Assembly (NCBI GenBank): GCA_028554755.1
Contig: JAPTOF010000015.1
Coordinates: 7,998,001 to 8,062,000 of the forward strand
DNA length: 64,000 nt
Source of the DNA: Cordia subcordata
Lineage: Eukaryota; Streptophyta; Magnoliopsida; Boraginales; Cordiaceae
Direction of reading: 5' to 3'
Shown: in pieces, positions 21,182-32,715 of the stretch
Layout of the letters: each line of letters starts with the position of its first letter
How positions within the stretch are numbered: the stretch's first letter is position 1
Notes under the pieces: model-generated
Seen by the model: only the letters and a program-made list of their open reading frames with translations
Told to the model about the DNA's origin: nothing
Databases searched by the model: none
Made by a program: the position numbers and the translations under genes

Positions 21182-23072
21182 TGTAGGATCAATATTATTA
21201 AGTGTGATGTATCCTAGTCCATATTTTCAAAAAATTCTACCAAGAAAAAATGCTAGGAAAATAAAATAACCATATAACACACACAAGAACATGCTTAAGA
21301 ACATATAGAATATAACTAGTACTTGCAAAATATGTAAAGCTAACCTCTTGAAGCGTGGGGCCTTTGATGAAGCTAAAACCGTCACGAGCTTGTTCCCGTT
21401 CACGAACAAGGCCGCCAAAAATTTTACTATAAGGGTGTTGCAATAGGCAACTCCCTAGTCTTCTTCTGTATGATTAAAGAGATTTATCTTGAGAGAATAG
21501 CCTCTTGCGTGGGAAGAAGCAAAGTAATATGCTCTTGAAAAACTAGAGCAAAAATCACACAATAAGTGTGCACTATATGTTCTAGTATTTTCTTGCCAAA
21601 AAGGAATAAATCAACTACAAAGTGGATTGCATAAAATGTGTAAGGTCTTGTCTATTTATAGAGAGAACCTTGGCACCCAAAGTTGCTAATCTTTCAATGT
21701 GGGAGAAAAGTTCCATGTAGTATTTCCTTTATGCAACTTATTAACTTGTCTTGGAAGACTTATGCAAGTTGTCCACTTGTTTTTGTAGTATTTTGCAAGT
21801 TGTCCACTTGTCTTGGAAGACTTAGGCCAAGCCTATTATCCAAGTCCAACACATAGTCCATAATCCATATGGAGGCCCAAGCCCAATAGGAAACCATCCT
21901 AGCCCAATTAGGTTATCTTGGACTTTAAAGAAAGCCCAAACCCAATTCCAAGCTTTGGCCCAAAAAGGCTACTACCACAATATGGAATTTTCTCTTTCAA
22001 AATTACTCTCTCAAAGTTATTTCAACTAGGGAAGGGACCAAGGAGACACAATTAACCTTGGCTTCCAAAAATAATTAAAAATGTCCTTGCCCGATATAGG
22101 CGACATAATAATTATTTTTAACTCCGATCTATTCCACCATAAGATCAAAGTTGCACTCCAAGAATAATTGCTATTACCCAGAAGCTTATCACAAAGGAAT
22201 GTGAACCTGTCTTTGACCTACTAAATAACTGACCATAATGCCCCTCTATGTATACTCGTAGCTAAAGTCGGTCCATTGGCCTTTGTACTATCACCTCTTT
22301 AGCGACATCTATTCCGTTGGGCTTCTTGTCCTTTTGCCAACCATCCTTGGTCATGGAATCTCTTGATCTTGGAAGCAACCCTCAACCATATGACTGATAG
22401 ACCTATAAAGGTAGTATCACTAGATCTAGATTTGGATGATAAATTTGGACAATCCCAAAGGGGGCACATAGATTCCATATTGCATATGCATGTTACAATT
22501 AATTAGAACTAAGCACTCAATGCACAAGCTGTTGATCTTAATAAAGTAAGATCTCACCCATAGTGAATCAAAGTACCAAACCCTAACTTCATTAGTTCAT
22601 CCACATATGCTCAAGATTAAGAGCAATGATTATTTAAGTAGCAGTGAGTATCTTGTTTTCTTTCTTTGATAGTATGTCTCTAGAAAACATACTCACAATG
22701 GTCCTGTCCAATACATGACACACGTACTATTGAGACAAATCCGAAAAGTCCTCTATTGACCTAGGTAGATCACCCTCAATGAGGAGACTTGCTTAATGTA
22801 ACCTTATCCCGGTAGAGTGCCCAACACTACGATTCGGTTACGAACTCAATTTATGACGTGAATAAATCTAGACTTGGACCTACTGTGCGTCTAGCCTCAC
22901 TGTGCACCCAAGTCATTAGTTCAAGTCAAGGGGCCTTTACACATGCATCAATAAATCATAACAGAGATAATATGTAAGAAACTCATAATGCCATATAACA
23001 AAAATGATTATACATTGTTTAGCATCCAAAATGTCATTTATAAGTGAGCTTTAGGGCATACTAATCCTAACA
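21182..23072 (-). repeat. C1 5' LTR
   Basis: The LTR is 1891 bases and collinear with the 3' LTR at 13879-15772. It carries the promoter that would drive the element on the minus strand. The two LTRs differ only by scattered substitutions and small indels. Confidence 0.93.
21652..21661 (-). promoter_or_regulatory. C1 LTR TATA box
   Basis: The sense strand reads CTATAAATAG, preceded by GTTCTCT. It is conserved in the 3' LTR (14350-14359). Transcription would start about 30 bases downstream, towards lower coordinates. Confidence 0.7.
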
Positions 23073-23747
23073 GACTAATGCACTAATAAAGGTAGTATCA
23101 CTAGATCTAGATTCGGATGATAAATTTAGACAATACCAAAGGGGGCACATATATTCTATATTGCATATGCATGTTCCAATTAATTAGAACTTAGCACTCA
23201 GTGCACAAGGCTATTGATTCTAATAAAGTAAGATCTCACCCACAGTGAATCAAAGTACCAAACCTTAACTTCATTAGTTCGCCCATATATGCTCAAGTTT
23301 AAGAGCAATGATCATTTAGTAGTAGTAAGTATCGTGTTTTCTTTCTTTGATAATACGTCTCTAGAAAACATACTCACAATGGTCCTATCCAATACGTGAC
23401 ACACGTGCTATCGAGACAAATCCGAAAAGTCCTCTAATGACCCAAGTAGATCACCCTTAATGAGGAGACTTGCTCAATATAACCTTATCCCGGTAGAGTG
23501 CCCAACACTACGATTCGGTTACGGACTTAATTTATGACTTGACTAAATCTAGATTTGGACCTACTATGCGTCCAGCCTCACTGCCCACCCATGTCATTAG
23601 TTCAAGTTAAGGGGCCTTTATAGATAATAGAACATACCAGAGATAATAGGTAAGAAACTCATAATGCCATTTAACAAAATGATTATACATTGTTTAACAT
23701 TCAAAATGTCATATACAAGTTAGCTTTAAGGCATACCAATCCTAACA
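23073..23747 (-). repeat. Copia LTR C0, right fragment
   Basis: This matches C1 LTR positions about 15095-15772 with many substitutions and ends with the same CCTAACA terminus at 23747. Joined to 13772-13878 it makes a continuous older LTR. It differs from C1's own LTRs far more than they differ from each other, so C0 is older. GACTA at 23073-23077 is the second copy of the C1 target duplication. Confidence 0.85.
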
Positions 23748-24119
23748 CCTTGGTATCGGTGCACTGATTAGGTGTTCCAGTAGTCATGAAGAATTGGCTG
23801 TATAAGCCCTCTTTTGGTCATTTTTAAGAAGAAAAAGTTATATTCTTTTTCACATATCTCTCAAAACTTTAAATCCTCTCTCACCCATCTTACACACACA
23901 TTTCTAAATATATTTTAGCACTAGGAATCAAGCCTCTAAGAGGATCAAACACAAGGATTTGGACATAGCTCTTGGATTGTAAAGATATGACTGTGGATAA
24001 AAGGGCAACTTCTTTATCTCTCTTTTATCTTAAGTTAATGTAAGTTTGATTAGAGTTATGTAGGGTGATTTACTCTTGTATTATGGATGATTATTACTTT
24101 TTCTTAATGGGAACTTAAT

Positions 24120-24158
<39 letters not shown>

Positions 24159-25208
24159 CTTTGTGCTTAAGGTTTCCAATTCCATTTTACAAACATGTCT
24201 ATGTGTTTGTTGAAATGCCTCAATGATGTAGCATGTGTATATTAAAGTCTATTTTACTATTAACCATTTCTAAATCATTATGCTAGCAAGTCTATGTGTT
24301 TGTGTGGTGATAACATGTAGTGGGTATGACTATATACATGTCTATGTTTGTGTTAGCATACTTAATAGCATAAATAGCTTTTATTGCTTACATGTCAGGT
24401 GCCATTGCGTAAATTGGTGTAATTTAAGCATGTCTATGTGTTTAGTAGTAGGATAGGTCGATTTCTCCTCAAATGCCATGCCATATATGTGTATGCTTTG
24501 TGAGTAATTATTAATTTCCATTATTGTGACAATGATTGGTGGTGCACAACTAATTGTTAGCCTAGGTCAAGTCTCCTTTAACTTTAAATCCAGCTAATGG
24601 GTTTTAAGGTAGGTTAGTCAACCTTAGACTAACTAGGTCTCGGATTTAAATTTAGCCAACAGTTTAGACGCTAGGGTTAGACTGATCTAAGTTACCATGA
24701 ATCCTAACTAGCTAGACCTATGACCCTAAGTCATAAAAACCACGTTGTAGCTCTAAGTTAGTCGACTTTTAGGGATGGACCGGCACTGAGGCTTGGGGTA
24801 TACTTAGGAGGTTAATTCGGGGTCTAAATTAAAGCAACCCAAGTATAATCCATTAGGCAACCATAACACAAAGTAGTAATAACACATTTACAAGACGTAA
24901 TCATCCTATTCCTTATCTCCACGTGTTTGACTCCCTTAGATCGCTTGATTCCTCATCACACACACACACCACCTTTTATGTTCTTGTCTCTAGCTTAGAC
25001 TTATCTTTTTCGAGCTTCCCTCAAACCAAAAATCCAAAAAATATCATAGTTTAGGGACCCAACATGTAGCTTCTTAGGACACACATAACTTAAGACACCT
25101 TACACATTAGCCCTACCTGTGGATTTGACCCCGCACTCGCACACACCGTACTAGACACAACCTATGCACTTACAGGCTATTTAGGCTTATGCCACGAGAT
25201 AGCGATCA
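23748..25208 (+). repeat. Gypsy LTR G0 (plus orientation), U3 missing
   Basis: This ends ...GAGATAGCGATCA at 25208, the plus-strand counterpart of GL. Blocks shared with GL in inverse order include GTGTTCCAGTAGTCATGA near 23775, the AT run, the Gypsy R/U5 blocks near 24580-24790 and GTGCACAACTAATTG. It starts at the same point of the LTR as GL (around GGTGCACT), so both lack the same U3 part. It directly abuts the C0 end on the left and C2 coding sequence on the right, with no primer site. Confidence 0.75.
24122..24155. repeat. (AT)n microsatellite
   Basis: About 34 bases of uninterrupted alternating A and T inside LTR G0. The same site holds shorter TA runs in other LTRs of the family (13244, 31344, 36412). 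Confidence 0.95.
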
Positions 25209-26760
25209 ATCATCTACGCTATATTCCAACACATATTTCTTAGTTCTCTAAAGAAACCTGAATATTTGCTTTACCCTAATCCAGTAATCTGATCTAGGGT
25301 CTGATTGATATCTACTAACCATGCTAATAGCATAATAGATATTTGGCCTAGTACATATCATGGCATACATAAGGCTTCCAACTACCCAAGCATAAGAAAC
25401 TTTCTTCATCTTCTCTACCTTTTTAGGCGTCTGAGAACATTGGTCTTAAGATAGAGTAACTCCATGTTTAGTAGGTAAGAAATGTTTCTTGGAGTTTGCC
25501 ATATTGTACCTGCTTAATATCTTTTCTATGTAGGAAGCTTGGTATAATCAAGGCTCTTATTCTTCTGGTCTTGTATAATCTTGATCCTAAGAACATTGGT
25601 TATTTCTCCCATATCCTTTATATGGAACTGAGAAGATAACAAAACTTTTATGGACGATACCAATCCCATTTTATTCCCTATCAACAAGATGTCATCCATA
25701 TATAGAACTAGGAAAGCTACAGCCTTTCTGTTGTGTCTCTTGTACAACACATAATTCATCAATGTTTTGCTCAAAGCCAAAAGACTTGACCGCATGATCA
25801 AACTTGATGTTCTATGCCTTAGATGCTTGCTTAAGCCCATAAATGGACTTCTTAAGCTTGCATACCATGTGTTCTTAGCCTGCTACATAGTATCTATTTG
25901 GTTGGGTCATATAAATGGTCTTGTCAATCTCTCCATTAAGAAAAGTTGTTTTCACGTCTATTTGCCATATCTCCTAGTCATAATGACAAGCATGGTAAAG
26001 AGTATCGTAATGGACTTAAGCATGGCTACTGGTGAGAAGGTTTCCTTGTAATTGATATGTAACCCTTGGTCATCAATCTAGCTTTAAAGGTTTCAACCTT
26101 TTTGTTAGCTCTACTCTACCTCTTATAGACCTACTTACACCCTATGAGTTTTACCCTTTCAGGTGCTTCTACAAGCTCTTAGACACTGTTAGAGTACATA
26201 GAATCCAACTTAGAATCCATTGCCTTACGTCATTGGTCAGCATCTATATCAAAAGCTATTTCATCGCAACTAGTGGGATCTTCAACCTAATCCTCTTTGG
26301 AAGACTCAAAATACTCCCCATATTATCTATCAGGCGGTCTGGGTATCTTCTCATTACAACAAGGCTTCGGTGCACTAGTAGCAACTGGTTGTTTTTCCTT
26401 TTCCATATTAGTAGGTTCTTTTGGAGACTTATCCAAAATCTCCTCAAGAGTAACTCCAGATTCTAGTGCTTTCTAGATCACCATATCATCTTCCAAGTAT
26501 TTAGCTTATGTGCTAATAAGCATCTTCTACTCCTTGAGATTATAAAAGATTCCACCTCTGGTTCCCTTAGGATATACAATGAAATAACATAATTCTGGCC
26601 TAGGTTCCAACTTTGTAGCAGAGTTACTCATCACATAAATTGGACATCCCCAAATGTGTAAATGACTTAAGCTGTGTTTACACCTTGTCCACATTTCTTG
26701 AGGTACCCTAGATACCGATTTTGATGGTACTAAATTCAGAATAAATGCCACCGTCTCTAG
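25209..26760 (-). pseudogene. C2 reverse transcriptase and RNase H remnant
   Basis: Frames are short, but family blocks are clear: LYMDDILLIGN with the catalytic Asp pair (YMDD) within 25840-25526, FLVLYM just before it, and, in other frames, sequence matching the C1 QMDVKTAF, NWVYK and GLKQAS blocks between 25800 and 26150. The integrase C-terminal motif (NLVPSKSVSRVPQEMWTR, HLHIWGCPIYVM, YPKGTRGGIFYN) sits at 26751-26527. At the low end, 25296-25440 matches the C1 region SRYQSN...YAMLCTRPDI, after which homology stops near 25209-25295. Confidence 0.8.
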
Positions 26761-27400
26761 GGCATACCGTTAAAAGGATATAGGCAACGATACATGAGGC
26801 GTCATCGACCTCATCATTTCTAAGAGGGTATGGTTCCTCCTTTCTGTTATACCATTCTGCTGAGGAGTGCCTGGTGTAGTCAACTACGCCACAATCCTTT
26901 GCTGTGTGAGATAATCGTTGAATTCACCAGAAAGGTATTTGCCACCACGAGTAGACTGAATGGCTTTGATCCATTTATCTAATTTCCACTCAGCCTCAGC
27001 TTTAAATTCCTTGAATTTCTCAAAGGATTCAGACTCGCATTACATCAGATAAACATAACCATATCGAGAGTAATCATCCATAAATGTAATGAACTACTCA
27101 TAACCTCTACAAACTGGTATACTTGTAGGACTGCGTACATCAGTATACACCAATTTCAATACCTTTTCGGCCCTCCGTCTACTAGAAGAGAACGACCTTT
27201 TGATCATCTCCCTTTTAAGACAAGAAATACATTGAGTAAGATCCTCGAGATCTAATGAGCTAAGGGGCCCATCCTTGACTAACCTTTGAATGCATTTTTG
27301 ACTAATATGTCCCAAATGCAATAGCCAAAGATAAGTGTCATTGGTTTGAGGAGCCTTTCTTTTAAAGTACTCTACTCTTTTAGTGTTATAGCACAAGTAG
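26761..27400 (-). pseudogene. C2 integrase remnant
   Basis: The frame at 27396-27094 shows LWLLHLGHISQKCIQRLV, CISCLKREMIKRSF and LVYTDVRSPTS, the pre-integrase zinc region and the start of the core. The first catalytic Asp lies in YTDV. Further sequence around 26800-27060 corresponds to the SDQGGEY and PQQNGVAERRN blocks of C1 but is broken by substitutions and shifts. It is not functional. Confidence 0.8.
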
Positions 27401-27890
27401 GGTATAAGTAGAACAAACCATTATGTAACCTACCAGAGCATATAAAATTCCCATCTCTATTAGTATCAACATTAGAATGGAAACATACTAAAAAACCATC
27501 CATCAACAACTGTGAAATAGAAACTCGATTTTTCTGAATGTTTGGAATATAATAAATATTGTTCAAAACCAAAACCCTACTACAAGAGAACAACAAATGA
27601 ACTCAACCAAACAATAGCCCAAACTTTCGCTCCTGTACTGTCTCTAAGAACGAACTCACCTCTACTCTACTTCTGCATGACCTAAAATCCATACGAAGAA
27701 TTGAAAATATGATTAGTGGCTCTTGAATATATTATCCAAGAATCAGCAAAATCCACCACTAAATTGGTTTCACCATAGAGAATTGGAGATGAACCTTTAG
27801 TGCTCAACATCTTGGTACTTGGGACAGTCTTTCTTCCAGTGGCCCTTTTCACCATACTTGTAGCACTTCCCTTTAGGCTTGCCAACACTT
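27401..27890 (-). pseudogene. C2 protease remnant
   Basis: A frame (27888-27682) ends with DSWIIYSRATNHIFNSS; where the family has Asp-Ser-Gly it reads Tyr-Ser-Arg, so the catalytic Asp is lost. The 27596-27372 frame (VLVLNNIYYIPNIQKNRVSI, DGFLVCFHSNVDTNRDGNFI) matches C1 after the protease. An alternative frame just upstream carries CYKYGEKGHWKKDC, a CCHC zinc knuckle with the second Cys changed to Tyr. Confidence 0.75.
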
Positions 27891-28620
27891 GCTCCTTGTT
27901 TTGGTCTAAGAGTCCTCATCTTTTCCTTCTGGTCATGCTGTTACTTTCCCTTCATCTTGAGCTTCTTCTTCTCTTTCAGGTAATGCCCAAGTAGAAGCCT
28001 GAGAGACATGTGTATGACTCGAGGGCTTCATGAGAGTAGCCTTTACTGCGTAGAGCACCTTCATCAACACTATGAAATACATGTTTAACTTGCCCATGTT
28101 ATAGTGAGCTTGAGTTGATTGAACCATGGTGGAATGGTCTCTAAAATAATGTCCACTTGTGACTGCTCATCAATGTTTGCACATAGAATCTCGTCAATAC
28201 GGAGGCACTCCATCATCTTGAGCACATGCTCTTTAACAGGTGCACCCTCTACTATCTTAGTGGTCATAAGATCTCTCATAGTAGCTTGCCTAGTAGACCT
28301 GCTCTAGTTAGCAAACATAAGAGATAGTGAAGTCATGATCTCTCTAGTAGTTGCCATGTTTTGATGCTTGTTCTGTAGAACATCTGACATAGAGGCCAAC
28401 ATATAGTACTTGGCCATACTATAGGCCTTCTGCCATTTTTGCCTAGCATCGCACATGGCATCAGAAGAGTAGGCCCTTACAACAGGAGAATGAGTAGTCT
28501 GGACATACTTGTACCCCTCAGCTTGATTACTATGTCTAGATTCCTTTTACAACCCACAAAATTCAGACCAGTGAGCTTATGCTCCCTTAAAATTGTAGCT
28601 AGTGGACTAAAGGAAGTCAT
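27891..28620 (-). pseudogene. C2 gag remnant
   Basis: The start is at 28620-28618 (MTSFSPLATILREHKLTGLN), aligning with the C1 gag start. Later pieces, MRDLMTTKIVEGAPVKEHVL and KMMECLRIDEILCANIDEQS, then HYNMGKLNMYFIVLMKVL, match C1 gag in order but in different frames. Several frameshifts and stops disable it. Confidence 0.82.
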
Positions 28621-30385
28621 ACTGGATATCGAGCAGTAGATCATAACCAATGTCAAGCAATATAAGCTGGATACATGTGTAATACGTATGTAACATCAGA
28701 AAAACAACATACATTACACTTTCTACATTATTTTCCATTTTGTAGTTCAACCCTCAAACTACAGTGATGTAATGTGTCTTAGCCCTATCATACGAACTTT
28801 ATCGATGGGATGGCCAAACTATGAATAATTGAGTTAGGTGTAGCCTATTTGGATGACATTTGTCTAGATAGACACTATCTTAATAAAATCCAATCACTGC
28901 TTGTTTGACCTGTTAAATCTCCTAGTGGCCTTCTCCGATGGGATGACCGAACCTATGATTCAAGTTGAGTGTAACTAACCACCTCTTTAGCATCTCATTC
29001 CCTATTATGTATCTAGACTTGAGCCCTCTGATGGGATAGTGACTTTCATCTCCATGCCGTGAGATAATTTATGATGATGAACTCCATTGATGGGATAGCT
29101 GAACGTCATCAATGCCTTTACGAATGTATATGTTAAGTCCATCTTATCAAAACTAGGTACTTGTGACACCCTCCGATGAGAAGGTCAATGCCACTGACCC
29201 TTGATGTGAACTGGTTGTAGAACGTCATGGGGTTTTCCATTCCCCTCTCCCACTCAATATTTTAACTTGAGGATTTTTTTCTTTATCCTCCATTTATCCT
29301 AGTATTTTGTTTTAGATGTTAACACCCTTAAGAATCACCATATTCCACCTTGTGTTTCTAAAACACGTTTGATACCATAAATGGATTGGCCCTATCTCCA
29401 GATTAAAATCCATAGGTAAACATGCTTTGAGTTATCTTGATAAGTCCATTAATTCATTAGCTTAGAAAGATGAGTAAATTGCCAATTACATGCATTGCTT
29501 TTTTAGTATCTCTAATTATCAGGATAATTAGCCTATGTAATCTCGAGGGACTTATCAAACTCAAGCCAAAATAAGATCTAAGGGTTAGCCAATTTTAAAC
29601 CCTACTTGGGTGGACATATAGCTATGTGATAGATTGCAATAATCATACATACAATTAAACAAGGATGTAAATATTGCAAAATAAACATCTATAGCAAAAT
29701 TAAACAGTCCCTAGCTGATGGCTCCTTATAAATAAGCCTTAGGCTCAAAGCCCAAAGTAATCAAAATGCCAAAATAAACTTCAAACAGCTGCACACTGCT
29801 TCTACCAGCTGACCCCTGTGAATCTACTAGCTAACCAGCTTGGTTGGCCGTTACAACCAGTGAACAAAATCCTTTTACCGACTGAGCATATTGGCTAACT
29901 GGTAGGGTTGATTGGTTTATCTAGAAAGTTTCCAGGCACTACCAGATAAGTTAGGGCTTTTGCTAGCTGAACAATAGGGTCAAATAGTTCCTCTAGAATG
30001 CCTCAAACAACATGCACAATAGTTATTTCAACTCCAAATCGATACATTACAAGGAATTACATCGAAAAACAACCTATGCAAGCTTCATCCATGACAAGAA
30101 ACATAAATGTTGGCCACAAAAATACAAGTCAAATTCCCATTCCTATGCTTCTCTCAATTTCAAGCTACAATAGCTTTCTATGCTAGAAAATAAATCCATA
30201 CATTTGAACCATCGATTAGGACCAAAAACATGCACAAGCCCACAAAGATTAGCACATACCACATACATCATAGAAACACATTAATTTTTCCACCCGCAAG
30301 AATTTTTCCACCCGCAAGATTATTACATGTTCTATTGGCTTATTACACAATCTAAGACTATAACTATGTGTATAACAGTACCTAT
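28621..30385 (-). other. C2 5' leader with five spaced repeats
   Basis: The leader has no coding frame. It holds blocks related to those of C1 at 28803-28819, 28934-28951, 29028-29044, 29087-29104 and 29172-29189. Between 29790 and 29960 it has a cluster of CAGCTGACC/CCAGCTTGGTTGGCC-type motifs at the place where C1 has GGTCGAC motifs. Confidence 0.65.
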
Positions 30386-30398
30386 GCTTTGATACCAC
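30386..30398 (-). promoter_or_regulatory. C2 primer binding site
   Basis: The sense strand reads TGGTATCAAAGC right after the LTR end ATCCAACA. It differs from the C1 site by one base and is complementary to the initiator tRNA-Met end. Confidence 0.85.
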
Positions 30399-30508
30399 TG
30401 TTGGATCTAATATGTTATTACCATATTCAAGATTAAGTGCTGGATTTTAAATTTTAATCCATAATCTATACATGGTAACAGAATATAGAAAAATAATAAC
30501 AGGTTATA
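30399..30508 (-). repeat. C2 5' LTR remnant
   Basis: 110 bases beginning TGTTGGATC on the plus strand. The LTR stops where the Gypsy LTR starts at 30509. The rest should lie beyond the far end of that Gypsy element, outside this window. TTATA at 30504-30508 would be the left target duplication. Confidence 0.75.
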
Positions 30509-32410
30509 TGATGGGTCTTGACTTTTTGTGTGTTTGTATTGCATTTTTCCTATGTTTTAGAGGTGATATGTGCTCATGTAATGGCATTAGTGTAGTACTT
30601 ATGGTAGAGTTATTTTTAAGCGAAGATAATTGTACATAGTTGAGTTTTATAGATAAATGCTACACTAATTGCCTATTTTGATGATTTAGGTGAGTCTATG
30701 ATTGATGATAAGCTTGCGAGATGATGGGCGATGAAGAATTAAAGTGTACGGGTCGTGGGGTGAAGGCCAAAAGCAGAAAGGAAGAAGATTAAAGGCTAAA
30801 GGACAAAATAGGTCAAACTTCAAAAGGAACCGATCGATCAACAAGGTCAATCGGCCATTCCAGAAAGCACCAAAAAATTGCCTGTCAAGGTCCCCCAGAG
30901 CCGGTCGACCTAGCTAGGTCGACCGGAAGGTCCAGAGAGTTTAGCTTCTCAGCCAGTCGAATACCACATAGAGATGCAGTCGACTGGCAGTGCACGAGAG
31001 CTGTTTATAAAAGCTCAAGTTTTAGCATTTTAGGGTTAACTTGGAATCGATTCACACACACTTCACACCCAATTTTCACACAAACAAATTCCTAACTCAC
31101 CCACCTCACACATATTCTGTCATACATTAAAACACCTAGATTCAAGAGTTTTAAAGGGATTAAACACTTGGGATTTCAAGATTTGCTCAAAGGATTATAA
31201 AACTACTTCAAGGATGATAAGGGAGTTTATCTATTTCCATTTTCTCCTATTTTCTATTATGTTTAAGTAGATCTATTTAGGGTGATTTTGCTTGTATTAT
31301 AGGTTGACTATATACTTGATTGTTATGGGATTTGATGGCTTAATATAATATATATATATATATGTATGTATATGCTTTGTTTTTATTGTTTCAATGGCTA
31401 TTATTCAATACATGTCTAAATGTTTGATAATAGGCCTATGTGAGTAGCATATATATAAAGTGATGTCTATTTGCTATTAAATACCTCTAATCCGTTATAT
31501 AAGCATGTCTATGTGTTTGTGTGTAGATTGTATGAGTGGGGTAATTCTTATACTCATGTCTATTTGTATGTTTGCATGCCTAATAGTACATATGACCTCA
31601 AATAGCATACATGTTGGTTGTCAACTTATGAAATAGTGTAATTGGAGCATGACGATGTTTGGTAGTTACGTATGTCTTTATATTCTCGAATGCCATAGCA
31701 TAGAACATGTATGATTGCACTTAAAATGATCAAATCCCGTTATTATGATATTAGATTGGTGACGTGCAACTTGGGGCTAGCCTAGATGGAGTCTCCTTTA
31801 GCTTTACACGCAGCCAATAGGTTTTCAAGTAGGTTTAATTGACTGTAGCAGCACTAGGTTTTAGCTTTAAACTCAGCCAATCATTTAGGCACTATGGTAG
31901 GTTCAATCTAGGTCACCTAGAAAGTTAGTTAGTCAACCCCAAGGCCCTAGGTTAGAAGGGCCATACCAACACTCAAGGAGACGTTGCCTAGGGTCGGACT
32001 TGCTTCAAATCCTAGGGATAAATTAGGAAATAGTTAGTAGCCTAGCTAAGAGCAAACCTCATAGTTAAGCCGTCACCCCAAATCCCATAGCATTAAAGTG
32101 TAGAATCATCTATAGTCAAGTGAAAGTCACCCTAATCTATTCCATTTGTTAGATTTCCTCTAGGTTAGCTTATTTCCCCTTTTCCTATTCCTTTTAGTTT
32201 AGTTTAGTCTAATGTTTCTTTAATTTAGGCTCCTTTTGATCCTAAAACCCAAAAAGATATTCTCTTTTAGGCACCATTCTAGGACACACACCATTGATTT
32301 ACTCCATAATTCATCTCTTTATGGATTCAACACCTGTACTTGCACACATTATACTATAATTGATCCGTGCGCTTGCGGGTCTTTAGGCTTGTGTTCATAG
32401 AGTGACATCA
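30509..32410 (+). repeat. E3 5' LTR
   Basis: 1902 bases, TGATGGG...GTGACATCA. It aligns with the LTR at 52810-53339 plus 63642-64000. U3 (30509-31003) contains a cluster of GGTCGACC-type palindromes around 30830-30985, just before the TATA box at 31004-31013 (TTTATAAAAG). R/U5 carries degenerate TTAGCT/AGCCAA hairpins near 31790 and 31862. Confidence 0.85.
31004..31013 (+). promoter_or_regulatory. E3 LTR TATA box
   Basis: TTTATAAAAG preceded by GAGCTG. The equivalent in the E6 LTR is TTTATAGAAG at 53290-53299. It lies about 495 bases into the LTR. Confidence 0.65.
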
Positions 32411-32419
32411 TGTTCTTAG

Positions 32420-32437
32420 TGCCATTGTTGGGGAGGC
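32420..32437 (+). promoter_or_regulatory. E3 primer binding site (tRNA-Asp type)
   Basis: TGCCATTGTTGGGGAGG, ten bases after the LTR end, matches the plant Gypsy primer site complementary to the 3' end of tRNA-Asp (TGGCGCCGTTGCCGGGGA) with several changes. Confidence 0.75.
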
Positions 32438-32715
32438 ACTGTTGGTTTGATTCTTCTAATTGTGTGTTTTAGTTAGTTGCTTATTTCTTCTCCTTGTTTT
32501 CAATCTTATTATTTTGCTCTTTCCTTAGTTAGCTTTCTATTTTCTGTTTTCATTTTGTTTCGTAGCTTAGCTTGCTTATTTAGCTTTCTTATTTTAAGTT
32601 TGCATTTGCTTTTTGTTTTTAGTAGACCCTATAGGTTTGTGGCTTTGTTATTGTAGTTTTAGGAAATTTTGAAGCTTCGAGGGTTGAAGTGTTTGGAGAA
32701 TAGAGTAGGCTTTGT

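Larger units (their letters stand above)
13879..23072 (-). mobile_element. Copia element C1 (Ty1/Copia, both LTRs present)
   Basis: The element is 9194 bases on the minus strand: 5' LTR 21182-23072, primer site 21168-21179, long leader, gag, protease, integrase, reverse transcriptase, RNase H, polypurine tract, 3' LTR 13879-15772. Integrase lies before reverse transcriptase, which defines Ty1/Copia. LTRs start TGTTAGG and end CCTACA on the sense strand, and the two copies are very alike, so insertion is fairly recent on the scale of this window. Several stops and one protease frameshift make this copy non-autonomous now. It is inserted into an LTR of its own family (C0). Confidence 0.92.
25209..30508 (-). 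mobile_element. Copia element C2, degraded, 3' end lost
   Basis: This minus-strand Copia element is collinear with C1 from RNase H to the primer site. Its 3' part (most of RNase H, polypurine tract and 3' LTR) is replaced by the Gypsy LTR ending at 25208. Its 5' LTR survives only as 110 bases (30399-30508), interrupted by the Gypsy element beginning at 30509. All genes contain many stops and frameshifts, so it is much older than C1. Confidence 0.85.
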
